DNA of 64,000 nt, taken from positions 333,380-397,379 of the forward strand of contig DHQL01000009.1 of the NCBI GenBank assembly GCA_002408085.1, given 5' to 3'. Source of the DNA: Spirochaeta sp. UBA5339 (lineage in GTDB: Bacteria; Spirochaetota; Spirochaetia; DSM-2461). This document shows, one piece after another, positions 43,239 through 51,949 of this stretch. The notes beneath the pieces were generated by a model, which was given only the letters and a program-made list of their open reading frames with translations, made no database searches and had not been told where the DNA came from. The translations under genes were made by a program, and so were the position numbers. Every line of letters starts with the position of its first letter. Position 1 is the first letter of the stretch.

Positions 43239-44627
43239 TTAAAGGTAGATGTCACGCTCACCGGCGCGGATCTTTTCCAGGGAGCTTCCGACGGTAGTTC
43301 TGATATGCTCCTCTTCCTCCAATGCTGTCAGCCTTTCGATCAGCTTGTATCCCTTCTTCTTCGTGTCGGAGGAGGCGTAGTCTTCAAGGTACTCGGCAAA
43401 GGAGACCAGACCGTTGGGCAGGCAGTAGTGCTTGATCAGTCCCGGTTTGGCCAGGTCCATAAAGTCTTGTCCCACACGGCCCTTGCGGTAGCATCCTGTG
43501 CAGAAGGAGGGGATAAATCCCATATCCACCATGTCTGAGATCACCTCTTCCATGGATCTCTGATCTCCCAGGGCAAACTGTCCGTCCTCTTCCTCCTCCT
43601 CGTCATAGCCTCCGATGGAGGTCTTTGAGCCGGCGGAAACCTGGCTTACACCGTAGCGGAAGAGCTCCTGACGCAGCTCGGTGGACTCTCTTGTGGAGAG
43701 GATGATGCCCGTGTAGGGGAGGGCAAGGCGGATAACGGCGATAATTTTTCTGAACTCATCATCATTTACAGGATAGGGGATGTCCTCAGAGAAGGGGGCT
43801 CCCGGGGCGGGCTCGATCCTGGGAACACTTACGGTATGGGGGCCGCAGTTGTAGAGTCTCTCCAGGTCCTCCGCATGCTTTAAGAGGGCAAGAACCTCAT
43901 AGCGGTAGTCGGCCAGTCCGAAAAGAACACCCAGTCCCACATCATCGATTCCTGCTTCCATGGCCCGGTGCATTACAAAGAGGCGGTTTTTATAGTTCGC
44001 CTTGGGGCCGCTGATATGGTAGCGTGAATAGAGCTGTGGATCATAGGTCTCCTGAAAACAGATATAGGTTCCAATATTCCAGGTCTTCAGTTCCTTGAAC
44101 TGTTCAATAGTAAGAGGGGCAACCTCCACATTGACCCTGCGGATATTGGCGCCGTCCTCACGGACGCTGTAGATGGTCTCAAGGGTTTCCTTCAGATAGT
44201 CCATGGGATAGTGTCCGGACTCCCCGGAGAGAACCAGCATTCTCTTGTGTCCCTCTTTCAGAAGGCATCTTGTCTGCTGGGCAATCTCATCCTGGCTCAG
44301 CTTGCGGCGCTTGAGTTCCTTGTTGTCCTTTCTGAATCCGCAGTAGAGGCAGTTATTGCAGCAGTGATTTCCTGTATAGAGAGGGGCGAACATAACCATC
44401 CGCTTTCCGTAGATGATATCCTTGGCCTTTTCGGCGGCCTCCATCAGACGGCGGATCTGGGACTGATCCTGAACAGCCAGAAGCACCGAGGCTTCTTCGG
44501 CGCTGAGGCCTTTCAGATTCATGGCCTTATCGATTACGGCATTCAGTTCACCTTCAGTTGGTGCGGGGCGCTCAGACAGCCCTTTGAGTTCTTCATGATT
44601 GAAAAAATCAGAATAGTTTTGAGACAT
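43239..44627 (-). CDS. hydG: [FeFe]-hydrogenase maturation radical SAM enzyme HydG
   Basis: 462 residues. HydG cuts tyrosine to p-cresol, CO and cyanide and builds the Fe(CO)2CN unit. The radical-SAM motif is C89-x3-C93-x2-C96 in NHCCNNCLYCGFRKDN. The C-terminal auxiliary cluster motif C-x2-C-x22-C is complete (FCTGCYRKG ... HYCLP), which separates HydG from thiamin ThiH. First gene of the operon, with GGAGAGG before the ATG and a promoter about 100 bases upstream. Confidence 0.96.
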   Translation of the reverse strand: MSQNYSDFFNHEELKGLSERPAPTEGELNAVIDKAMNLKGLSAEEASVLLAVQDQSQIRRLMEAAEKAKDIIYGKRMVMFAPLYTGNHCCNNCLYCGFRKDNKELKRRKLSQDEIAQQTRCLLKEGHKRMLVLSGESGHYPMDYLKETLETIYSVREDGANIRRVNVEVAPLTIEQFKELKTWNIGTYICFQETYDPQLYSRYHISGPKANYKNRLFVMHRAMEAGIDDVGLGVLFGLADYRYEVLALLKHAEDLERLYNCGPHTVSVPRIEPAPGAPFSEDIPYPVNDDEFRKIIAVIRLALPYTGIILSTRESTELRQELFRYGVSQVSAGSKTSIGGYDEEEEEDGQFALGDQRSMEEVISDMVDMGFIPSFCTGCYRKGRVGQDFMDLAKPGLIKHYCLPNGLVSFAEYLEDYASSDTKKKGYKLIERLTALEEEEHIRTTVGSSLEKIRAGERDIYL

Positions 44628-44726
44628 AGTTCCTCTCCTTCAGGTAATACCCTGGGGTCAGTGTTTTTAGTGACTCCTCAGCTGCCGGCGCTGTAAGGAC
44701 AGGCGGGCCCGCTTCAGATTGGGAAC

Positions 44727-44756
44727 AGTATTCGGCATGAACAGCAGTATAGTCAA
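44727..44756 (-). promoter_or_regulatory. candidate promoter of the hyd operon
   Basis: Minus strand TTGACT (44751-44756), 18 bases, AATACT (44727-44732); start near 44720, giving a leader of about 93 bases before hydG. Confidence 0.45.
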
Positions 44757-44911
44757 GATTAAATATTATTAGATCGATAAAAAAATAACGAAAAACGGCT
44801 TATGAATTTAACAGCCGGTTCCAAAGCGGGGGGCCGGTGCAGGAGCCAACCCTGGAGCCGGAGAGAGAGCCGGTGCAGGTTCCGGCAGCCGTGAAAGTTC
44901 TCAGGGCAAAG

Positions 44912-44946
44912 AAAAGCCCCCGGGTTACACCATTCCGGGGGCTTTT
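44912..44946. terminator. intrinsic terminator after the GT4 gene
   Basis: AAAAGCCCCCGG (44912-44923) pairs with CCGGGGGCTTTT (44935-44946), a 12-bp perfect stem with A and T tails. It isolates the hyd operon from the GT4 transcript. Confidence 0.9.
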
Positions 44947-45006
44947 AAAAACTGTTTATAAAGGAATCTATGTCATTTGATCCACGTCCCAACAGGAGCT
45001 GAATCA

Positions 45007-45043
45007 CTAAAGATGTTTAACAAACATGCTTTAGATGTTTTAA
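45007..45043. promoter_or_regulatory. dyad plus direct repeat in the hyd/GT4 spacer
   Basis: CTAAAG-ATGTTT-AAC-AAACAT-G-CTTTAG (45007-45034) is a 12-bp stem with one extra G. A second half-site CTTTAGATGTTTTAA (45029-45043) repeats CTAAAGATGTTTAA (45007-45020). No T-run follows, so a protein site is likelier than a terminator. Confidence 0.4.
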
Positions 45044-45124
45044 ATATAATTAGTACCGCCTAATTATGCAAGGGGAAACACATATTTTTTTAATATTTTT
45101 TATTTTTCAGTTTCTCCAGGGGCT

Positions 45125-46399
45125 TCAGGACTCCCTGCAGAGCTCCTCGCTTCCGTAGATATTGGCCATCAGGCCCCCCAGTTTGTGGTTGACTGTGGCA
45201 TAGCTGTAGTGCTGCAGGGCCAGTTCATAGTTCTTCTCGGTAATCCTTTTCACCTCGTCGGGATGATCCAGCAGATAGTTGACCTGGTCCACGGTCTTGT
45301 CAGTGATAAAATCGTCAATTTCCACAACCTCAAAGCCCTTGGGTTTGATGTCGGTGGCATAGATGGAGTAGTTGTTTACAAGAATCGGCTTTTTGAACCA
45401 CAGGGTTTCCAGAAAGGCGTTGCCGAATCCCTCGATCAGAGAGGGGTAGGTGACAAAGTCCGCATAGGGGTAGATGTCCTGGAGAGTGTAGATCTTTCTG
45501 CCGTCCGGGGTCGTACCCCGCTGGTCCTGGATGATCTCCTCCACAAAAATCGCCCGGACTCCCAGCAGATCGGCATAGTCGTGGACCCGTTTCTCGTACT
45601 CGAAGCCCTCGTCCCCCGAGGCATGTGAGATAACAAAGGCGCACTTTCTATCCAGTCTGTGCACCAGCTCCAGAGCGTGTTCGATTCCCTTTCTCTGTAC
45701 AACCCTGGTGGGCTGCAGTATAAGAAGCTCATCTTTTTCGATTCCCAGAGCCTCCAGTATATCGCTGTTATATTCGTCTTTTCCGGGAGGGTCCGCTTCA
45801 AAGTTCATAACATTGGGTATCAGTGTGGATGCGATCCCCGTTCTCAGGGCCAGCTGGTTTCGTCCGGAGCTGTTTATGACAACATGCTGGATGTTGGGAA
45901 GATGGGGCGGATAGCTGGCGTTTATTATGTCCCAGACGCAGTTGGTGAGGAATCTCTTTCTCTCCCAGAAGAAGTCATGGTGATGAGAAATAACAGGAAT
46001 GCCTGACTCTACAATATATTCGGTCAGAGCCATTCCCAGGGGGAGATTCAGGGGGATCGTAATTGCATTTTGAGGAACGAGCACATCGATTTTAAACTTT
46101 TCTACAAAATCATAGAGAACCTTCTTTATCTCCTGTCTCTTCTGGTGGAGTAGTCCCGTCAGCTCTTCGGGCCGCTTGTTTCTGCCGAAACACTGGTCGT
46201 AAATGGCCTTGGATTCGGGGTGCTGGAAGTGCAGTTCAGGGTACTCCATGGATATTTCCGGAGGCCGGTCCAGTTCTCCTGCAAGATAGAAGCAGCGGTC
46301 TCCTCTCTGCCTGAACACATCTGCCCATTTGGCAATTTCCAGGCTGACACCATCTGTTCCTGCAATCCTGAAAGATACAAAGCCGATATTTCTATCCAT
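45125..46399 (-). CDS. GT4 family glycosyltransferase
   Basis: 424 residues. The N-terminus DRNIGFVSFRIAGTDGVSLE carries the glycine-rich acceptor-domain loop; the C-terminal domain has ILQPTRVVQRKGIEHALELV and YPSLIEGFGNAFLETLWFKK with the E-x7-E glutamates. The opening resembles GT4 enzymes that make glucosylglycerate-type solutes, but this is a weak memory-based link. GGGAG precedes the ATG. The gene is not next to any other polysaccharide gene; a HAD phosphatase gene starts 119 bases away on the other strand. Confidence 0.88.
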   Translation of the reverse strand: MDRNIGFVSFRIAGTDGVSLEIAKWADVFRQRGDRCFYLAGELDRPPEISMEYPELHFQHPESKAIYDQCFGRNKRPEELTGLLHQKRQEIKKVLYDFVEKFKIDVLVPQNAITIPLNLPLGMALTEYIVESGIPVISHHHDFFWERKRFLTNCVWDIINASYPPHLPNIQHVVINSSGRNQLALRTGIASTLIPNVMNFEADPPGKDEYNSDILEALGIEKDELLILQPTRVVQRKGIEHALELVHRLDRKCAFVISHASGDEGFEYEKRVHDYADLLGVRAIFVEEIIQDQRGTTPDGRKIYTLQDIYPYADFVTYPSLIEGFGNAFLETLWFKKPILVNNYSIYATDIKPKGFEVVEIDDFITDKTVDQVNYLLDHPDEVKRITEKNYELALQHYSYATVNHKLGGLMANIYGSEELCRES

Positions 46400-46504
46400 A
46401 ATTTCTCTCCCTCTTCCTGAGACTGTTTTTAATTATAAGACAAAATATCCTCAGAATCACCTTTTTTGAATCCGGCCCCGATGTTCACTGTTCATTTAAA
46501 AAGC

Positions 46505-46510
46505 TATACT
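46505..46510 (+). promoter_or_regulatory. -10 element 8 bases before an ATG
   Basis: TATACT, then CCTGATCT, then ATG 46519. No ribosome site is visible and the -35 is poor. One of several leaderless-type starts in this window. Confidence 0.35.
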
Positions 46511-46518
46511 CCTGATCT

Positions 46519-47223
46519 ATGGATAAAGACAGCATTGCAGAAAACTTTCATCCTCCCGAGGGAACGGTACTGGCCTTTTTTGATCTCGATGAGACCATCA
46601 CCTCAAAGGATACCGACTTTCTCTGGGCCCTCTGGCGATCCTTCCGCTCGGTTCTGGGTTTGAGGGACCTGCTGGGAATGCATAGAATCAGCCGTCTCTA
46701 CTACTCTCACAGCCTGACCGCAGAGGAGTATGGTGCCTACCATTTGAGGCGGGCTTCCTCCATGACTCCCCGCAGATACAGGACCATGGCCGCGTCCTTT
46801 GCCCGGTGGGTCTCAAAGCGTCATCTCTATGAGGAGATGAAGATCCTCCTTGAGGAGAACAGAAAGCGGGGAATCCGTAATGTTCTTATTACCGCCCAGG
46901 ATGAAATTATCGCCGGGGCTTTCTGCACACTTCTGGGGATCGAGGACTGCCTTGCCAGTTCATATATTATTGAAGAAGGCCGGTTCAAAGGGATGGTTCA
47001 GCCCCTCTGCTTCAGAGAGGGAAAGGTATACTGGGCCGATAGATTTCTTAAAAAGGGAGGACTCTCATGGGAGAGCTGCGCCTTTTATTCGGATTCTCTT
47101 AATGATTTGCCTCTGCTGGAGGCCTGCTCATGGCCTGCGGCGGTTCATCCGGGAGAAGAGCTTGCCCGAATCGCCGAGGAGCGCTCCTGGCCCGTTCTCC
47201 GTCCCCGCAAGCCTGGAGCCTGA
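46519..47223 (+). CDS. HAD-IB family phosphatase (SerB-like)
   Basis: 234 residues. Motif I is LAFFDLDETITSKDTDFLWA (DxD), motif II is VLITAQDEII (Thr), and motif III/IV is FYSDSLNDLPLLEACSWPAA. The 80-residue helical cap after motif I and the final part fit the HAD-IB group of phosphoserine phosphatase and glycerol-phosphate-type phosphatases. Substrate unknown. It lacks a Shine-Dalgarno sequence. Divergent from the GT4 gene, so a shared pathway is possible but unproven. Confidence 0.88.
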   Translation: MDKDSIAENFHPPEGTVLAFFDLDETITSKDTDFLWALWRSFRSVLGLRDLLGMHRISRLYYSHSLTAEEYGAYHLRRASSMTPRRYRTMAASFARWVSKRHLYEEMKILLEENRKRGIRNVLITAQDEIIAGAFCTLLGIEDCLASSYIIEEGRFKGMVQPLCFREGKVYWADRFLKKGGLSWESCAFYSDSLNDLPLLEACSWPAAVHPGEELARIAEERSWPVLRPRKPGA

Positions 47224-47263
47224 TAGCCCGGAGCCCGATATCCCGATTCTCTGATAAACGGAT

Positions 47264-48220
47264 TTAAAAGAGCTCTATATCTCCCTGTTCCACCAGGTTC
47301 TGAAAGTCATACTCCTTGACCAGATCTGGATTCCAGTTAAGGTTGAAGATGAATTTCTGTACAATACGGGTCTGTTTACCCATGCCATAACGGTCGCTCA
47401 GGATGTATTCGAAGCAGAGCTGGGGAATGTTTCCGCCGAAGGAGATGTTCTTCTGGATATGGTTTACGATAATGGGAACCTGGATATCCGGTCCTGTCCC
47501 CTCCAGAAAACCCTCCTTGAGAAATACAGTCTTGAACCCTCCCCACATAAGGTTGGTCAGCTCTCCGATCACCGGAGGAACCACCTCTTCCAGATTACCC
47601 TTGAAGCTCGGGTTGTCCAGGGTTTTAAGAAGTCCGTGGAATTCACCCATATCGGTCTGGAGCATCATGTATCCCCGGCACCAGTTAGTATTGACCGGTA
47701 TAAGGGATGTAATTTCGCCGTAGATGATCTTGTCCCTGATTACAAGGGGTGCGGGGCAGCGGATGTCCACCTTGGGAATCATATACTCCAGGGCATTGAT
47801 TGAGAATTTCTGAATATGGGAGATCATTTCCAGGGGGTAGTCCCTGATAAAGATATGAGTCTTGAGGTACTCGTTGATAAGAGCCGTTTCGGATATATGA
47901 AAGATGCCGTCAAAGAGCCAGCGGTCCTCTGCTTCGATCTTCTCCTTGTCCTCCACCATGTCGACCCTTAAAAAGAGAGGAAGTTCCGGACGGAGCTCCT
48001 TGAGCTTTCTGCTCAGTTTGAGCCAGTCTCCCTGGTCGTTAACAAAAAGGGCACCCAGATGGATATTCTTCTCGAGAATAATATTGACAATTGAGGGATC
48101 TCCGATACTGCGCATTCCGGTCAGGTTGTTGGCATCAAAGATCTTTTTCAATTTCGGAAGGACTGTTATATCCGTATCAAATGTCAGAACTTTGCTTTGA
48201 ATCTGAGTCTCTTTATCCAT
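47264..48220 (-). CDS. CheX-like domain protein with degenerate receiver-like N-terminus
   Basis: 318 residues. Residues about 10-125 have the alternating pattern of a response-regulator receiver (VLTFDTDITVLPKLKKIFDA, LGALFVNDQGDWLKLSRKLK) but without an evident phospho-acceptor Asp set. Residues about 150-318 resemble CheX: the active-site motif is VVPPVIGELTNLMWGGF with Glu220 and Asn223 (ExxN), followed by a long beta strand and IQVPIIVNHIQKNISFGGN. CheX removes phosphate from CheY in spirochaete chemotaxis. No other che gene is near. GGAGG precedes the ATG. Confidence 0.7.
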   Translation of the reverse strand: MDKETQIQSKVLTFDTDITVLPKLKKIFDANNLTGMRSIGDPSIVNIILEKNIHLGALFVNDQGDWLKLSRKLKELRPELPLFLRVDMVEDKEKIEAEDRWLFDGIFHISETALINEYLKTHIFIRDYPLEMISHIQKFSINALEYMIPKVDIRCPAPLVIRDKIIYGEITSLIPVNTNWCRGYMMLQTDMGEFHGLLKTLDNPSFKGNLEEVVPPVIGELTNLMWGGFKTVFLKEGFLEGTGPDIQVPIIVNHIQKNISFGGNIPQLCFEYILSDRYGMGKQTRIVQKFIFNLNWNPDLVKEYDFQNLVEQGDIELF

Positions 48221-48284
48221 GGTTTTCTTCCTCCGGAATATCTTTTATTACAAATGATAATTCATCGGGAGGGGGAAAGAAAAT

Positions 48285-48323
48285 AAAACTGCGGCAGACG
48301 GATATTCCGCCGGCCGCAGTTTT
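48285..48323. terminator. intrinsic terminator of the mannoside operon
   Basis: AAAACTGCGGC (48285-48295) pairs with GCCGCAGTTTT (48313-48323). It lies just after the GH2 stop on the minus strand. Confidence 0.88.
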
Positions 48324-48337
48324 GAGACTGACCTGGA

Positions 48338-50758
48338 TCAGTAGGTCATTTTCAGGTGGCTGAGTTCAACATTGATCCTCTTCTCATCTGCCGGTGTATA
48401 GCTGATGATTTTCTTCTCTCCAGCTGGGAGGTAGAAACCGTTGTCCGAGAACCGGTCTCCTGTTTCTCCCCTGAGGAATGTGAAGAAAGCGGGCTTGTTA
48501 CTTTCCAGCTCGATCTTCCTTTCACTGCCGCTGCCCAGGATGTTCATCTTCACATCCGCCTTCTGCAGGGAACACATACGGGGAACATCAAGGAAGAAGC
48601 AGGTCTTTCTGGTCTCTCCCTCAGCTTCAAGCACCAGTTCCAGGTAGGAGTTCTGTCTTGATTTCTCGTCTTCAAGATCCTCGGTGTAGAACTGCTGAGC
48701 GCAGCCCCTCTTAAGAGTCAGCTCTTTTTCAACGGTTCTCAGGGCCTTGCCGTTGAAATCCCGGAAGATCAGACAGGCCTTTGCCTCAACATCCTCTGCC
48801 CTGTCGTTAACGGCTGCTGCAGTGAGCTTTCCGTCCTTTCTCCAGGCTGTCAGAAGAAGGGGGCTGAAAAAACGTGCCGCCTCATAGTGAAGGGCCTTCC
48901 AGGTTCCAGAGTAGTCGATGGAGGCCCAGGAGGCTACCGGCCAGTTGTCGTTCAGCTGCCAGTAGAGGGCACCCATGCAGTGGGGACGGTTTCCCCTCCA
49001 GTACTCTACGGCTGTCTGCATGGCCCAGGCCTGCTGTACCTGACTCAGGTAGAGGAAGTCCTTGAAGTTTTCAGGGAACCGGAAGTAGCGGCTCAGGGTG
49101 GAGATGATAATCTCATTACCCCGGTTGTTTTTCTGGTGGTGCATCATCACAGGGCTGGTTACATTGTGCATATCCTTGTCGGCATACTCTTCAACCATAT
49201 TGAAGGAGGGGAAGGACTGGAAGCCGAACTCGCTGCAGAACCGGGGCAGTACATCGTAGTAGGCTTCAAAGGGTTTTCCCTCATGCCATACGGACCAGTA
49301 GTGCATATCTCCCCGCTTGTCATCGTGCCAGCAGTCGGAGTAGTCTCCCTCACCGGCTGAGGGGGAACTGGGCCACCATGTGTGGGCAGGAGCCAGTTCC
49401 CGAACGGCATTACCGATAACCCCTTCGTTCAGACGGTCATAGTCAACCAGATAGCGGTCCCTGTCCTTTCTTGACTCTTCATACCAGGTCAGAGCTCCTA
49501 CATCCTCGTTATTGCCGCAGAAGAGTGCCAGACAGGCATGTTTCTTGAGCCTGAGAATCTGTGCTCTGACCTCCTGTCCGACGGATTCAAGGAATGAGGG
49601 CGTGGCAGGGTAGAGGGAGCAGGCAAACATAAAGTCCTGCCATACGAGAAGTCCCAGTTCATCACAGGTCTCATAGAAAAAATCGCTCTCATACTGGCCG
49701 CCTCCCCATACGCGGATCATATTCATATGTACTTTTGCGGAGTCTTCCAGAAGCCCTCTGGTCTTTTCATCGTCCTGCTGAGAGGGGAGGGCGTCGGTGG
49801 GAATCCAGTTGGCTCCCTTTGCAAAAATATCCCGTCCGTTGACCCGGAAGAACATGGAAAGCCCCTGTTCATCTTCATTGTTCACAACTTCAATGGTTCT
49901 GAATCCGACTTTCATGGCCTCATGACGGTCTCCAAGCTGAAAAGTCATCGTGTAGAGCTTCTGCTCTCCCTCACCATTGGGCCACCAGAGTTCAGGGGAG
50001 GTGATCCTGAGGGTTCGATTCAGCTCCGATTCACCGGTTTCAAGAGAAAGCTCCTCCTTCAGTTCTGTCCCTGCCAGAGTAATGTTCAGGGGCAGTGTCT
50101 GTTTCTTTCCGGAGAGGAGCAGAGCCCTGACCTTAACATCCCAGTCGCCATTGTCTCTCTTTTCAAGGTCAAAACTCAGGTCCCTGATCAGGATATCAGA
50201 CAGATCAAGTTCCACCGAACGGTAGACTCCGCCAGTCATAACGCAGGGTCCCCAGTCCCACCCTCCATGGCACTGAACCTTTCGGAGAAAGTTCCGGGAA
50301 GGAGAGAACACAGGAGCCGGAGTGGCGGGAACAACATAGGGGTGCTCTCCGGCCCGGGCCAGTGCAGTTTTTTCGGCGGAATCAATAAAAATCCGGAGGG
50401 TGTTGCTTCCTGATTTCAGGGCTCCTGTCAGATCAAACCAGGCGGGTATAAACATGTTGTCGCTGTTTCCAATGAGGGTGCCGTTCAGCTCCACCCTGGC
50501 AGCGGTGTCGATGACCTCTCCATGGAAGAACTGAAGTCCCTCTTCGGGAAGGGATTTCAGGTCAAACTGTCTCTCCAGAACCCAGTCCAGCTGGTGGACC
50601 CACTGGGTTTCCAGTTCATTCCTGTCTTTATAGGGATGGGGGATTATCTTTGCTGCAATCAGGGCTGTGTAGATGTCCCCGGGAAGTTCAATCTCAGTAT
50701 CTATTTTATTGTCTGTTGACCGCAGGGACCATGTCCCGGCCAGGTTTATCTTATTCAT
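48338..50758 (-). CDS. beta-mannosidase, glycoside hydrolase family 2
   Basis: 806 residues, full length for bacterial GH2 beta-mannosidases; no signal peptide, so cytoplasmic. Domain order: jelly-roll sugar-binding (1-185, with GGWDWGPCVMTGGVYRSVEL), immunoglobulin-like (185-290), TIM barrel (290-600). MIRVWGGGQYESDFFYETCD is typical of the mannosidase clade. Acid/base is Glu418 (FCGNNEDVG) and nucleophile Glu510 (FCSEFGFQSFP). It releases terminal beta-mannose from imported oligosaccharides. Last gene of the ROK-ABC operon, 80 bases after the permease gene, with AGGAG before the ATG. Confidence 0.94.
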   Translation of the reverse strand: MNKINLAGTWSLRSTDNKIDTEIELPGDIYTALIAAKIIPHPYKDRNELETQWVHQLDWVLERQFDLKSLPEEGLQFFHGEVIDTAARVELNGTLIGNSDNMFIPAWFDLTGALKSGSNTLRIFIDSAEKTALARAGEHPYVVPATPAPVFSPSRNFLRKVQCHGGWDWGPCVMTGGVYRSVELDLSDILIRDLSFDLEKRDNGDWDVKVRALLLSGKKQTLPLNITLAGTELKEELSLETGESELNRTLRITSPELWWPNGEGEQKLYTMTFQLGDRHEAMKVGFRTIEVVNNEDEQGLSMFFRVNGRDIFAKGANWIPTDALPSQQDDEKTRGLLEDSAKVHMNMIRVWGGGQYESDFFYETCDELGLLVWQDFMFACSLYPATPSFLESVGQEVRAQILRLKKHACLALFCGNNEDVGALTWYEESRKDRDRYLVDYDRLNEGVIGNAVRELAPAHTWWPSSPSAGEGDYSDCWHDDKRGDMHYWSVWHEGKPFEAYYDVLPRFCSEFGFQSFPSFNMVEEYADKDMHNVTSPVMMHHQKNNRGNEIIISTLSRYFRFPENFKDFLYLSQVQQAWAMQTAVEYWRGNRPHCMGALYWQLNDNWPVASWASIDYSGTWKALHYEAARFFSPLLLTAWRKDGKLTAAAVNDRAEDVEAKACLIFRDFNGKALRTVEKELTLKRGCAQQFYTEDLEDEKSRQNSYLELVLEAEGETRKTCFFLDVPRMCSLQKADVKMNILGSGSERKIELESNKPAFFTFLRGETGDRFSDNGFYLPAGEKKIISYTPADEKRINVELSHLKMTY

Positions 50759-50838
50759 AAATTATCTCCTGTGGAAAATATTCAAAAAAAAGGCACCGGT
50801 CCGCACCGGCACCTTTATCAATCCGGAAAAGGATAATC

Positions 50839-51948
50839 TTATCCCTTAACAGCTCCGGCAACAACTCCCTTTGTAATCTGTTTGTTAAAGGAGAAGTAGA
50901 CCGCCATGGCGGGAGCCGTGGCGATTACCAGGGCCGCCAGCTGCCAGCCGAGCTGGGTGCTTGTGAGGCTGGAGAAGGAGAATACTCCTACCGGCAGACT
51001 CTTTGTGGCATCAGAACTGGCCAGAACCAGAACCAGAAGGAACTCATTCCAGATTCCCAGGGCCGACAGGATGCTGATGGTTATTATTACCGGTACCGTC
51101 ATGGGCAGAATAATGCTCCAGAAGGTCCGGAAGGTTGTGGCACCGTCGATATAGGCCGACTCAATAAGCGAGTTGGGCAGACCCCGCATAAACTGGGAAC
51201 TCAGCATCACTGCCAGAGGAAGACCGAAGGCCGTATAGACCATTATAATACCCACATGGGTATCGGTCAGTCCTACGGAGGTCAGCATCAGGAAAAGAGG
51301 GATGATCACCGAGTTTATGCTGATCAGATATCCCAGGCCGATCAGACCGATCACGACGGCCGAGAGCTTCTTAAAGCGCATCTTACTGACCCCGAAGGCG
51401 ATCATGCTTCCCAGTATTATGATCAGAAAGGTGGAAACGCCGGCGTAGATCAGGGAGTTGATGAACTTTCCTCCCAGCTTGGCTCTTGAAATGGCTGAGC
51501 GGTAGTTGAACCATACAGTCTTCCAGTGAATTTCACGCCTGAGTCTTCGGGGAAGTTCACCGATTACAACGGTGTCCCCCGGCTGACGGGAGGCAATCTC
51601 TGAAGGGAGATCCTCTTTCAGAAGGAAGTGAACCATCATCCTCCGGCCGGGAGCAATGGTGGTGGATTCGATAATCAGTCTCTCCCTCTTGTCCTGCCTG
51701 GGATTGTAGTCGTAGACCAGGTTCAAAGAGGGGGCAATGACCGTGTACTCATCGTCCATATTGTTAAGCATATCATAGGGAAGGGCATAGATGTCTCTTG
51801 TAAGTTCTTCATTTGATTTGAAGGAGGAGTAGAGCATCCAGATAAGAGGTACGATTGTGATCAGGGTCCATGTAACAAATACAATGTAGGATAAAGTGGT
51901 TCCTACTGCGGAACCGATGCTGCTTTTACTGACTTCTTTAGTGCTCAT
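50839..51948 (-). CDS. CUT1 sugar ABC transporter permease, MalG-like, with an inserted domain
   Basis: 369 residues, about 90 longer than usual. Membrane segment 1 is at about 18-42 (YIVFVTWTLITIVPLIWMLY); then an extra region at about 58-145 (YTVIAPSLNLVYDYNPRQDK, LPRRLRREIHWKTVWFNYRS) that should face the periplasm; then five segments. The EAA loop for the ATPase is LPNSLIESAYIDGATTFRTF. It pairs with the MalF-like permease, whose stop is 1 base away, using GGGGAGG. No ABC ATPase gene is present, so a shared MsmK-like ATPase is presumed. Confidence 0.93.
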   Translation of the reverse strand: MSTKEVSKSSIGSAVGTTLSYIVFVTWTLITIVPLIWMLYSSFKSNEELTRDIYALPYDMLNNMDDEYTVIAPSLNLVYDYNPRQDKRERLIIESTTIAPGRRMMVHFLLKEDLPSEIASRQPGDTVVIGELPRRLRREIHWKTVWFNYRSAISRAKLGGKFINSLIYAGVSTFLIIILGSMIAFGVSKMRFKKLSAVVIGLIGLGYLISINSVIIPLFLMLTSVGLTDTHVGIIMVYTAFGLPLAVMLSSQFMRGLPNSLIESAYIDGATTFRTFWSIILPMTVPVIITISILSALGIWNEFLLVLVLASSDATKSLPVGVFSFSSLTSTQLGWQLAALVIATAPAMAVYFSFNKQITKGVVAGAVKG

Positions 51949-51949
51949 A

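Larger units (their letters stand above)
44628..45124. other. 497-bp non-coding region between hydG and the GT4 gene
   Basis: From left to right: the hyd leader and promoter (44727-44756), an AT-rich patch, a GC-rich patch with two copies of GCCGGTGCAGG (about 44832 and 44868) and repeated GGAGCC, a strong terminator (44912-44946), and an AT-rich part with a long dyad (45007-45034). No credible ORF. The GC-rich patch may be remnant coding DNA or a structured RNA; I cannot decide. Confidence 0.5.

Noticed and set aside
45125..47223. Glycosyltransferase plus phosphatase pair for a compatible solute (mannosylglucosylglycerate type)
   Set aside because: The genes are divergent rather than joined and the phosphatase is HAD-IB, not the type known for that pathway; resemblance rests on a short N-terminal stretch only.
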